A stretch of DNA of 64,000 bases, taken from contig NC_064036.1 of assembly GCF_932526225.1 (NCBI RefSeq), forward strand, positions 7,261,519-7,325,518, written 5' to 3'. A program made the position numbers and the translations under genes. This document shows, in pieces, positions 35,053-46,086 of the stretch (positions within the stretch are counted from its first letter, which is position 1; every line of letters starts with the position of its first letter). The stretch is from Nematostella vectensis (Eukaryota > Cnidaria > Anthozoa > Actiniaria > Edwardsiidae). The notes beneath the pieces were generated by a model. The model had not been told where the DNA came from and ran no database searches. It saw only the letters and a list, made by a program, of their open reading frames with translations.

Positions 35053-36037
35053 TACACAACTTTCCCGCGTGTCATAGAATACATGCGGTTATGTGTGCTC
35101 GTTGAGTTTTGCTCGTGCTTGTTGAAAACCGCCACAATAATCCTCTTGAAGGGTTATGTGTTTAAAGATTAAACGGCCCTAAATTTGTATGGAAATCTAC
35201 GCGAATTTAAAGACATTGCTATCATTCCACAAATCTTTGGCACCATACACCCCATACACGTCTTGTTCTGCAACAATGCGGCTTCCAAATAGCAACCCTA
35301 CTAAGACAATTGACGCGTAAAAAAAGACAAAGAATCTGATTAAAAAGGCATTAAGATTACATGGGTTTATCTTTTTGCTCTATTCACTCGGCAGGTAATA
35401 CCATTCAATGGGGGATAAAGTACTTTCCTTCAAAGTGCAATGCACGATTTAGCGTTTGTTTGGCAAAATGAGCATTCTTTGTGATATTCGATCGTCAGAG
35501 TGGTCAACAGAGCGTGGCACATCTCCCCTGGGGTCAGCTGTTTCGAATAGCGCACTCGGCGAACATGCAAGAAATTTGCATTTGCCTACGTCTTTAGGCA
35601 ACCCCATCCGACACCTTGTCTCTGGTTTGGGGTTCTTTCGCTAAGTCGACGAACGGCCCTAAGACTTAACACCAAGACGTCGGAGCAGTGGATGTATTTG
35701 TAGACTTTCGCAAGCACTTGTTTTGGGTTGGATATTTGTTGACGTTTTTCTCATTTTCACCTCAAGTTTGATGATATAGCGGAGGGTTAATTACTTATTG
35801 TTCAAGAGAAAAGTTTGGCAATTCATCTTCCAGCATAAACTACATCGTCTATCTACAAGTTTTACCGTGAAATAAGGAATGACTGATATATAAGGTAGTG
35901 GTATTATTATAAGAGACGTGACAAGAATGACCATGTAGAAACTAGATCTTTTCAAGTAACTTGAACTGCGTTCCTCAGAAACGTCAAGTCATTTACGGTC
36001 TTGGCACAAGTTGCTCGTATTCAGATGTCTATGCAAT
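35053..36037. other. No gene seen; upstream of the 569-codon ORF
   Basis: AT-rich, with no clear exon. It may hold the promoter and 5' UTR of the following gene. The next reading frame stays open upstream of its first ATG, so a splice acceptor just before it (for example ttcctcag ending at 35978) is possible. Confidence 0.45.
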
Positions 36038-37747
36038 ATGTTTAACGACGATAACTTATCTAAAAAAATTGACCATACTGTTTACGTCGATCATAACGCA
36101 AATGTAATTGGGGAATATTCAACAAAATTTCTCAACTTTTCCGACACGGACGTCTTACATGTGACCAACATCGATGATCAAAATACTATAACTAAACGAA
36201 GTTTGGATTCCACACAAGACTTTAGTTGTTTTCAGAAGATCGATTTAATGGTTCAAGGGAAGCAAGTCAAGCAAGATATAGCGTGGGAACCAAGGAACAC
36301 TGCTTTCGAGTTTAAAAACGATACTACGCACTCATCAAAAACTATGTTTATTACGGCAAATGAGTTTGACGATTTGAGCGAAATAGCATGTAATGAACTG
36401 GCGGAAGGTTTACCAGCGGGGAACTTAGAGCCATGGAATTATAAATCCCGGTCTATTAACAAAGGTTTACAGCGGGGAGTGAACCGTAGCGACTGCCTGA
36501 CAACAAGATGCGATAGCCCTAATGAAGTCGTTATTCACCCAAGCCATCATCACGTCACAAAGTCACGGCACCAGACAAAACACAACGCGAAACACGCCAC
36601 GCGGGTTTTTTCGATAGACTCACCAAATGAAGACAGCCAGGGAAAAACCGCAAACATTTCTGATAGCGCCTCTTTTCCGTCAGGTGATCACTGGGTTATA
36701 TACTGCGGAGATGTGACATGTGAAAATGAAGAAAATGAATCGGGTCTTTCAGAGAGTGAACCTGTATCACCTGTGACAAAGAGAAACAAAAGCTGGTTCC
36801 CTTTAAAAGAAGAAGTTGGCCCGACTACTATACAGTTCTTTCCGCCCCAAGGAGGAACACAGAGTGAGTTTGAAGTTATTCCTACGATATTTGAGGGTCA
36901 AAGAGTTTGTTATGGTGAAATGATTCTGTCGCACGATCCGTTTTCTGCTGTCGAAGAACACGTTATCCCTGTGGAAGCACGTGATCGGAAATCGCAGTTC
37001 TTTGATATGGTTACTGAAGAAGCGATTACTCCGACGCTTGCAAAGAACAAGAGAACCGTCTTAGGAATTACAGAAGACGAGATAAGGGTATCTGAAAGTG
37101 GGATTAAAAGAGGATTAAATGAAAGTGATGATATTGAATCTCTTTTGGAACGCTTGATTAGAGCACGAAATTGTAGCTCGCCTCAAAATATTCCGTTCTT
37201 AGACAAGCAAAATGTCTTACAAGTACGTTGTAATGATAATAATGTTGAGTTATCGGATGAAAAATCTCTTGTTAGGTCTGACAGTGAAGAGTCCTTGAAT
37301 TCTGTCAGTTCTACTGAGGAATTAACACTGACTGAACGAATACAAAACGTAAATCGCGCCTTTGAATGGGTGCGGGCTGAATTGCTTGCAATGAAAGCAC
37401 AAGACTTTACGCTAAAAATGCAGTTTGACTCCATCAGACAAGAAATGCGAGCGATGATAGAAGAACAACAGGAATATTATGCGGACATTGGTAGCGGAAC
37501 CAAGAACATAATTCTGGTAGAAGAATCTCTAATTGATGACAAAGCGTTACGTGAAGACAGCGGTTATCATTCAGATACTCCGTCCCAGTCTGCCTCGGAC
37601 TCAACAGGTGGCGCGGATGAGATACAACAAACTCGTGCGCATGCTACATATTTCTATGAACCGCTGCCCTCTTATACGAAAATCAAGAAATTGCCGGCTC
37701 GCAAATCGAGAAACAGCGGCAAATGTGTATTTGAGTTTGTCCTTTAA
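36038..37747 (+). CDS. Long single-exon protein, possibly FAM167-like at its C-terminus
   Basis: 569 codons from the first ATG (36038). The upstream open frame to 36011 begins with TTG and is not a start. It is polar, mostly disordered, rich in Ser, Asp, Glu and Asn, with no signal peptide or membrane segment, so a cytosolic or nuclear protein. The only structured-looking part is a helix at about 37330-37480 containing FEWVRAELLAMKAQDFTLK and a Glu/Gln-rich end. This resembles the conserved C-terminal helix of FAM167 (DIORA) proteins (W-x2-x-EL-x-M-x-x-QD), but that assignment is tentative. Next to it is an SGYHSDTPS Ser-rich stretch that looks like a phospho-degron or docking site (inference). 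The basic C-terminus ends KCVFEFVL. It may be the last exon of a longer gene. Confidence 0.8.
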   Translation: MFNDDNLSKKIDHTVYVDHNANVIGEYSTKFLNFSDTDVLHVTNIDDQNTITKRSLDSTQDFSCFQKIDLMVQGKQVKQDIAWEPRNTAFEFKNDTTHSSKTMFITANEFDDLSEIACNELAEGLPAGNLEPWNYKSRSINKGLQRGVNRSDCLTTRCDSPNEVVIHPSHHHVTKSRHQTKHNAKHATRVFSIDSPNEDSQGKTANISDSASFPSGDHWVIYCGDVTCENEENESGLSESEPVSPVTKRNKSWFPLKEEVGPTTIQFFPPQGGTQSEFEVIPTIFEGQRVCYGEMILSHDPFSAVEEHVIPVEARDRKSQFFDMVTEEAITPTLAKNKRTVLGITEDEIRVSESGIKRGLNESDDIESLLERLIRARNCSSPQNIPFLDKQNVLQVRCNDNNVELSDEKSLVRSDSEESLNSVSSTEELTLTERIQNVNRAFEWVRAELLAMKAQDFTLKMQFDSIRQEMRAMIEEQQEYYADIGSGTKNIILVEESLIDDKALREDSGYHSDTPSQSASDSTGGADEIQQTRAHATYFYEPLPSYTKIKKLPARKSRNSGKCVFEFVL

Positions 37748-39060
37748 GTGGCTCTTTTTCACGCACGTTCTCTTTAAAGTATTTGAACTGGTGAAAGAGT
37801 GTTATAGGCTATAAGCTAGCTAGCCGGCTCTCCGGAGAGCTAGCAGGCTAAGAGTGTTACGTCTGATCTAATTATTCATCCCACATTCTAATGCTAGAAT
37901 ATATTATATTTATAATAACATAATTGTCTATATAATTTTTGCAGTTGTTTAAGTTAACAGTGTTTTGATAGCTATAATGCATTTTGTATCACACAAGTAC
38001 TGTAAAAAGCGAAAAAAAAATCTTTGACATTATATACGATCTTTAAACAGATACAAATATTTAACAGGCCCCCTTTGGCCGCCAAAAAGTGGGTTATTTC
38101 TAACCATGATAGGGTCGTCAAATACTGCCCCCCCCCCCCCAAACAAAATCAGGTGTGTATCTGGTTATTGTTTAGCTTAGCTAAACAAGAAATGAAATAG
38201 AGAGTTAAAGGTTCAATACAATTCTGAGAAATGGAATGGACAACCATTCTCGAACCAATTTACTACTCATAGAAACTATTTGACGCCATTATATTTTCAA
38301 TTCTTCTGTTGAGAAGTGAGATCTGGGGGGAAGGCTGCGAAGACACGTTAGAAAAAGACCCCGCTGAGGATAGTTCACACAAAACTAAAATGGCTCCCGA
38401 AGGTTAATAAGTATTGCAGCTCAAATGCGTGCCGTGCGGAGGTTGGATATTCCACAATGCTCAAGCTAAGAACAAAGCCAGTTAGGTCTAAGAAATTCAG
38501 ACTAAACTAAATAAGTGTTACTCTTAAGGCTAGAATTCTGTTCAAATAAACTAAAAATATTTTTATCACGAGGGTTCAGGGGACATATGGCTAACACAAC
38601 CTTGGAACATCACTTTATTATTTCAACCGTTTGGTTTCACAAATAAGGGAAACCATTCAACAAGCAAGTACTTTTTGGCGATGTCCTTTTGATTCTACAT
38701 TGTGGTTTAAAAATGTCAAAATGTGTTGACTTGTTGTCTATGACAATTTGTCTCGGGAGTTTTTCTTTTTCAATACTGATACTGTTTTTGTTGGCGTTCT
38801 AGCTTTTGCAAATGTCTTGCTGTTGTCGCTGTTTTCTAGTTGCTTTGCTGCTGTTCTAGTAGCCTACGTGTAGCCGCTGACTCGTGAATAACTATTCACT
38901 TTTCTAGTTGTTGCTTTATTCTAAACGATCTTGTTGTTACTGCTGCTCTTGTCCTTGTCGTTGCATCTGTTGCTGCTATGGTTGTTGTATTCTACTTGTA
39001 ATTATTGTTGTTGCTACCGTTCTTGTTGTTGTTCTAAGAAGCATTTGAAGACTGAGGCTA
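37748..39060. other. No gene seen
   Basis: Presumed 3' UTR, then spacer. Perfect 14-bp palindrome gctctccggagagc near 37828. Poly-C run near 38128. Imperfect gttgtt/gctgct tract near 38800-39050. tttatt at 38915-38920 could be the minus-strand AATAAA of the actinoporin-like gene. Confidence 0.5.
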
Positions 39061-39070
39061 ACTGTTTTAT

Positions 39071-39455
39071 ATGCTATTTTCTCGGATTTGTAAAATCTCA
39101 ACTCTAAAAATGAGCATCTTTACGCCTTTACTAAAGCGCAGTAGTCGTTGTTGTTGTCAACGTCGTTCTTTTCGTTTGAAGCCTGTGGTGTCCAAGGATG
39201 TCTTTGTATTTTGACTGTCATTTACTTTTTCTTGATGATGCTGATTTTGCTGGTGGTAGCATGCCGGTCTTGTTTCTTTTTTCTCTGATTTGTAAAATTG
39301 TCAACTTTAAAAGTCGGCATCTATGCCCTCTCTCACTAAAGTGCAGTAGTCGTTGTTGTCAACGTCGTTTTTTTCGTTTGCGACTTGTGGTTTCTTCGTA
39401 ATTTTACTGCCATTTACTTTTTCTTGATGACACTAATTTTGCTTGTGGTGGCATG
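39071..39455. repeat. Tandem duplication, unit about 205 bp
   Basis: Segment 39071-39265 recurs at about 39276-39455 with small indels (shared words: ggatttgtaaaat, gcagtagtcgttgttg, catttactttttcttgatga, ggcatgccggtc). The second copy contains the last codons and 3' UTR of the actinoporin-like gene. The first is a spare copy of the same end. Confidence 0.75.
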
Positions 39456-42088
39456 CCGGTCCCCCATGGTCGCCACCACCAAGTACTTATCGTCCTCCAC
39501 CTTGCATGGTCGCATGTGTCCCCATGGTTTGTCTCTGCCTGCCTCATGCGAGTACCCGTGGCTTGGCCCGCAACATACGAGGTCGTACCTAGTCCCCGGC
39601 GAGGGTGAAGGGAGACCCAAGGCGTCATAACCTTCGTACTGGTACATGTTATAGAACATGTCATCTGTTGGCAAATATTGGCTAAAAAGTAAAGGAAACA
39701 ATGAGATACGATTTTAAGATACACCTTTTAGCTTAGGGGTCGACAATCCAACCTTTAAACGGAGAGATTTTTGTTGTTGCTGTTGAGCAGGGTTTTTTAC
39801 GGTAACTGGCATACAGGATATCCCCTTTTTTATATAAATTGTTTATTCCTTGGCCGAAAAGATGCAGGATGTTGTTGTCAGGATTTCTGGGGTGGGAAGT
39901 AAAAATAAACCTGGGCCGCCTGACCAGAAAGCACTCTGTTCAGCGGCCAACCGATTTCATTTGGGTAGGTACGTTATAATGATATTATATATTGTCCTAA
40001 CCCTCACTTTAAGCCTTAGCCTAACCCTAACCAGGGACAAGTACGAGACTGCACGGGCTTCCCAAAACAACCCTATTCAGACTGAGCTTTTTTGAGCTGT
40101 CTGTGACGGGGGGGCTAATATTTCATGAACCGCCTAGCTTGACCATCGAACTTACAGACAATGAGCACCAGCTTGCAAAGAATTTTCACGCCCTATTTTG
40201 GATGTGGTTGAACAATTATGACGTCACAATGTTGTCATAAATACGATGTCTAGCTATTGCCTAAATTATCAGATCTCGGGTTGAAATCATTTTGCATCAT
40301 TCAGATATGTCAAAATCAACCCTTTAACGGCCTCTTACAGTGAAAAAAGGCCATAAAAACGTTTATAACATTTTTTGTAAGAATTTACGCCATCTAAAAA
40401 AAATTTGGAATTACAGAAAAAAGTATTTGCATGCATTTTTTACTGCTCATAGTAATGATAAATGCGTAATATTAGCACCATAATATAACAAAATTGAAAT
40501 AGCAAAATTTACCCACCCCTCCCCCTAACTTTTTCCGAGGTAAAAAATTCTAGCGCTGTTGTGAAACTTGTCATCTAAACAAACTTTTAAAGTCAAAAGA
40601 GACATTTGAGAGAGACAGGACCAAATATGAAAAATTCACACCTTTTAGTTTTTGGGAAACTAGTGTGAAAAAAAAAACAGTTGCCATGGTAACATGGAGC
40701 GTCTCCTCGACATGTCAATGGTATCAAAACGTCCGCAGATAGATATTAGGAAAAGTCAACAAGTTTGAGCTTCTTAGCTGCTATGGTTTAAAAGTTATAG
40801 CAATTTTCCCGGAGGCGGGGCTTAAAGAGCCTCCCCCCAGTCTGAATGGGGTTAATTAAGAGCTTTATGGAATAGGCGACAAACAGCTGTTTCGTCCTTA
40901 TTAGGACTCGTCAGCATGGCATTTGCCTCAGTTAAACTTCATCGGCAAAAAAAATGCAGGGCGACTTCGACTCGAACTAAGTGCTTTAAACCACAGCTCA
41001 GATCCATGTGGGATTTAGAGCTGCGACCGGGCTAGCGTGAGGCCAATTGTGCGGATCACGCATGCGACCTTTGCTAGTCTAAAACTCCGTCGGATAGCCA
41101 AACTATCCTTGCGAGTATGTATACATAAATGTGGACTTTAAAATCACACTAGCATACACACATTGGCACCAGTCGGGCCAAGACGGGACGCTAGCACAGT
41201 CTATTACCCGTGCTGTCCATGCTGTCCGTGCTGTCCATGGTTGCCGAACTGCATGGGTAATAGACTGTGCTAGCGTCCCGTCTTGGCCCGACTGGTGCCA
41301 ATGTGTGTATGCTAGTGTGCTTCTAAAGTCTACAATTCAATAAGATTATTAAATAATCCCATTGAATTGTAAAAAGTTTGTGTTGCATAGCACATAGGAT
41401 TATTGTTTAACATTTAACAAAATCCCCATAAAAAACGCTGCTTTATAATCCTATTGGACGCAACGAATACACCTACAAAGATATTGAGCGTGACCCTCTG
41501 GCGTAACGCGGCGTGCGTTGTGTTACAGGCGCCACGGGATACTTCCGGTTTAAGTTACCCGAAATCCCCCTCTTGTTCCTAGTAGTCGTGCATACATAAC
41601 ACTAGTAATTAAATAATTTAATAATCATCAGACTAAATAACCAGATAGTTAAATGAAAATTTTAATTACCTCGAGTTGTTAGTCAGCATAAGTCCGATAA
41701 AGTTGTCGGAATAATCAAAGTTAAAAGGACAATCCCACAATATGTGCAATCGAGCGTCGTTCTGCATTTTGTAGGTGACGATACCACTGACTCCTGTGGC
41801 ACTCCAGCTCCCAGCAGAGTGGAAGAGACATTCATCCTCCGCCATGGCACGAATGCTTGGATCTGGGGGGATCTTTACCTTCCCATGGTAAAGGTAGATC
41901 TTGGTAAGTTCCATCACCTCATCTGTCTCATTTTGTATAATCATCTGGTTACGCCGCGAGCCTCCTTCTGAAGCCAACCCGAACCATGTAAAGCCTGGGT
42001 TATCTAGCGAACTGATAGCCCCAGCTACTGCGGCGACTTTCTCTGCATTACTCGCAATCGCCCCGATAGTCGCTCCTACCGCCGCCAT
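39414..42088 (-). CDS. Actinoporin-like protein (pore-forming cytolysin fold), two exons
   Basis: Exon 1 is 42088-41670 (139 codons plus 2 nt, donor gtaatt). Exon 2 is 39681-39414 (stop at 39416-39414), preceded by a strong acceptor (ctttactttttag). Phases agree, giving about 228 aa. No frameshift or stop is seen. The N-terminus is an Ala/Gly/Val-rich amphipathic stretch of about 28 residues like the membrane-inserting helix of actinoporins. It starts at Met with no signal peptide, unlike secreted sea anemone toxins. Residues about 45-130 match the family's beta-sandwich pattern. Exon 2 opens with a Tyr-rich segment in the position of the lipid-headgroup site and ends with the family's typical last strands. 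The tryptophan pair usual near the exon 1 end is not present, and no RGD is seen. Secretion could use an upstream exon or be absent; a non-venom actinoporin-like role is equally possible. Confidence 0.78.
41131..41333. repeat. Perfect 65-bp inverted repeat with a 45-nt loop (foldback)
   Basis: Arms 41145-41209 and 41255-41319 are exact reverse complements (65 of 65). Weaker pairing continues outward to about 41131 and 41333. The loop holds three short direct repeats (ctgtccatg / ctgtccgtg). Transcribed from either strand, it would fold into a long hairpin. It may be a MITE-like foldback element or a recent inverted duplication. Confidence 0.95.
41332..41370. repeat. 39-bp near-palindrome
   Basis: acaattcaat at one end and attgaattgt at the other, with an interior (gattat/ataatc) that also pairs. 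It directly abuts the foldback. Confidence 0.8.
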
Positions 42089-42125
42089 GCTAGAGAAAGT
42101 TTGATTGTGTCTTCTGAGTTTTTGA

Positions 42126-42132
42126 TTTTATA
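42126..42132 (-). promoter_or_regulatory. Putative TATA box of the actinoporin-like gene
   Basis: TATAAAA on the minus strand, 38 bp before the start codon at 42088. It predicts a very short 5' UTR of about 10-15 nt, so it could be coincidental. Confidence 0.4.
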
Positions 42133-42660
42133 ATTGTCTGCATGTGACCTGTGACGTTTGCTCAAGGGAGTGGTTTCTGAGAATACCGGAAGTCAAGTAC
42201 AATTACCTAGAAAGCGAAAAAGGGTATTTTTCCCAAGAAAGAACTGCGGAAAACAGAAGATGGTCGCAATTACCCATCATGCATAAAACATCCTTTGCCA
42301 TTTACTTATTTTCTCTGTGAAAAAAAATTGCTTTCTACTACTCAGAAAAAATGATAAAAAATAACACCCTTTTGTAATCAGCACCAGGGACTGATTCATC
42401 ACTAAGAGCTGAAAAATACATTTGTTAAAAAATAGTCAACGTTAGACTTGATTGATGTGGGATGGTGTTTACACATGCCTTTTATTCACCTCAGCAAATA
42501 GCTGGAGCCAAAGAGCAACTGTGTGTTTTTCTTTTTTTTTTGGGGGGGGGAGGAGTGAGTAAATGATTGTGTGCTTGAATGATCTGACAATTATTCGTGA
42601 TATTGTGATCTCTCGAGGGAACATCAAACCTTTCATCAAACCTAACATAATTTCAAGTTT
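42133..42660. other. No gene seen
   Basis: Upstream flank of the actinoporin-like gene, ending in poly-T/poly-G runs (42530-42550) beside the satellite. Confidence 0.5.
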
Positions 42661-42665
42661 ATTAC

Positions 42666-45600
42666 CACTACACCACCCATACCCTCACCACTACACCACC
42701 CACACTGTCACGACTACACCACCCATACCCTCACCACCACACCACCCATTACCACTACACCACCCCCATACCCTCGACACTACACTACCCATACCCTCAC
42801 CACCACACCATCCATACCCTCACCACTACACCACCCATACCCTCTCTACTACACCACCCATACCCTCACCACTACACCACCCCCATACCCTCGACACTAC
42901 ACCACCCATACCCTCACCACTACACCACCCATACCCTCACCACTACACCACCCATATCCTCGACACTACACCACCCATACCCTCACCACTACACCACCCA
43001 TACCCTCAACACTACACCACCCATACCCTCACCACTACACCACCCATACCCTCGACACTACACCACCCATACCCACACCACTACACCACCCATACCCTCA
43101 CCACTACACCACCCACAACCTCACCACTACACCACCCATACCCTCACCATTACACCACCCATACCCCCACCACTACACCACCCCCATACCCTCGACACTA
43201 CACCACCCATACCCTCACCACTACACCACCCATATCCTCAACACTACACCACCCACACCCTCACCACCACACCACCCATACCCTCACCACTACACCACCC
43301 ATACCCTCACCATTACACCACCCATACCCTCACCACTACACCACCCATACCCTCACCACTACACCACCCATACCCTCACCACTACACCACCCATACCCTC
43401 ACCACTACACCACCCATACCCTCACCACTACACCACCCATACCCTCACCACTACACCACCCATACCCTTACCACCACACCACCCATACCCTCACCACCAC
43501 ACCACCCATACCCTCACCACTACACCACCCACACCCTCACCACTACACCACCCATACCCTCACCACTACACCACCCATACCCTCACCACTACACCACCCA
43601 TACCCTCACCACTACACCACCCATACCCTCACCACTACACCACCCATACCCTTACCACTACACCACCCATACCCACACCACTACACCACCCATACCCTCT
43701 CCACTACACCACCCATACCCTCACCACTACACCACCCATACCCTCACCACTACATCACCCACATCCTCTCCACTACACCACCCATACCCTCACCACTACA
43801 CCACCCACACCCTCACCACCACACCACCCATACCCACACCACTACACCACCCATACCCTCGACACTACACCACGCATACCCTTACTACTACACCACCCAT
43901 ACCCTCACCACTACACCACCCATACCCTCTCCACTACACCACCCATACCCTCACCACCACACCACCCATACCCACACCACTACACCACCCATACCCTTAC
44001 CACTACACCACCCATACCCTTACCACTACACCACCCATACCCACACCACTACACCACCCATACCCTCTCCACTACACCACCCATACCCTTACCACTACAC
44101 CACCCATACCCACACCACTACACCACCCATACCCTCTCCACTACACCACCCCTACCCTCTCCACTACACCACCCATACCTTCTCCACTACACCACCCATA
44201 CCTTCTCCACTACACCACCCATACCCTCTCCACTACACCACCCATACCCTCTCCACTACACCACCCATACCCACACCACTACACCACCCATACCCTCACC
44301 ACTACACCACCCATACCCTCTCCACTACACCACCCATACCCACACCACTACACCACCCATACCCTTACTACCACACCACCCATACCCTCTCCACTACACC
44401 ACCCATACCCACACCACTACACCACCCATACCCTCACCACTACACCACCCATACCCTCTCCACTACACCACCCATACCCACACCACTACACCACCCATAC
44501 CCTCACCACTACACCACCCATACCCTCACCACTACACCACCCATACCCTCACCACTACACCACCCACATCCTCTCCACTACACCACCCATACCCTCACCA
44601 CTACACCACCCACACCCTCACCACCACACCACCCATACCCACACCACTACACCACCTATACCCTCGACACTACACCACCCATACCCTCACCACCACACCA
44701 CCCATACCCACACCACTACACCACCCATACCCTTACCACTACACCACCCATACCCTTACCACTACACCACCCATACCCACACCACTACACCACCCATACC
44801 CTCTCCACTACATCACCCATACCCTTACCACTACACCACCCATACCCACACCACTACACCACCCATACCCTCACCACTACACCACCCATACCCTCTCCAC
44901 TACACCACCCATACCCTCACCACCACACCACCCATACCCACACCACTACACCACCCATACCCTTACCACTACACCACCCATACCCTTACCACTACACCAC
45001 CCATACCCACACCACTACACCACCCATACCCTCTCCACTACATCACCCATACCCTTACCACTACACCACCCATACCCACACCACTACACCACCCATACCC
45101 TCTCCACTACACCACCCCTACCCTCTCCACTACACCACCCATACCTTCTCCACTACACCACCCATACCTTCTCCACTACACCACCCATACCCTCTCCACT
45201 ACACCACCCATACCCTCTCCACTACACCACCCATACCCACACCACTACACCACCCATACCCTCACCACTACACCACCCATACCCTCTCCACTACACCACC
45301 CATACCCACACCACTACACCACCCATACCCTTACTACCACACCACCCATACCCTCTCCACTACACCACCCATACCCACACCACTACACCACCCATACCCT
45401 CACCACTACACCACCCATACCCTCTCCACTACACCACCCATACCCACACCACTACACCACCCATACCCTCACCACTACACCACCCACATCCTCTCCACTA
45501 CACCACCCATACCCTCTCTACTACACCACCCATACCCACACCACTACACCACCCATACCCTCACCACTACACCACCCATACCCTCACCACTACACCACCC

Positions 45601-46086
45601 ACACCCACACCACTACACCACCCATACCCTCACCACTACACCACCCATACCCTCTCCACTACACCACCCATACCCACACCACTACACCACCCATACCCTC
45701 ACCACTACACCACCCACATCCTCTCCACTACACCACCCATACCCTCTCCACTACACCACCCATACCCACACCACTACACCACCCATACCCTCACCACTAC
45801 ACCACCCATACCCTCACCACTACACCACCCACACCCTCACCACTACACCACCCATACCCTCACCACTACACCACCCATACCCACACCACTACACCACCCA
45901 TACCCTCACCACTACACCACCCATACCCTCTCCACTACACCACCCATACCCACACCACTACACCACCCATACCCTCACCACTACACCACCCATACCCTCA
46001 CCACTACACCACCCACATCCTCTCCACTACACCACCCATACCCTCACCACTACACCACCCATACCCTTACTACCACACCACCCATT
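42666..46086. repeat. 23-bp satellite, about 149 units
   Basis: Consensus unit ccataccctcaccactacac plus cac (23 bp). Variants in the ccctc block (ctctcc, cacacc, cttacc, ctcgac) recur in patterns. The plus strand is almost free of G. Because 23 is not a multiple of 3 and the unit has no stop in any plus frame, an uninterrupted 1190-codon ORF results; I do not regard it as a gene. Part of the array is itself duplicated with a 966-bp offset. Confidence 0.97.
44140..45460. repeat. 966-bp higher-order duplication inside the satellite
   Basis: The rare variant cccctaccctctcc occurs at about 44150 and 45116, offset 966 bp (42 x 23). The order of variant units after it (two ccttctcc units, then ctctcc, cacacc, ctcacc, cttactacc) is the same in both blocks up to about 44490 and 45456. 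Confidence 0.85.

Larger units (their letters stand above)
39682..41669. other. Intron of the actinoporin-like gene
   Basis: About 2.0 kb, bounded by GT-AG on the minus strand. It holds two inverted repeats (41131-41333 and 41332-41370) and otherwise no coding signal. An ORF at 39850-40095 on the plus strand has no recognisable domain. Confidence 0.6.

Noticed and set aside
41131-41343. 70-codon ORF over the foldback
   Set aside because: It reads both arms of the inverted repeat and its loop; it is structure, not coding.
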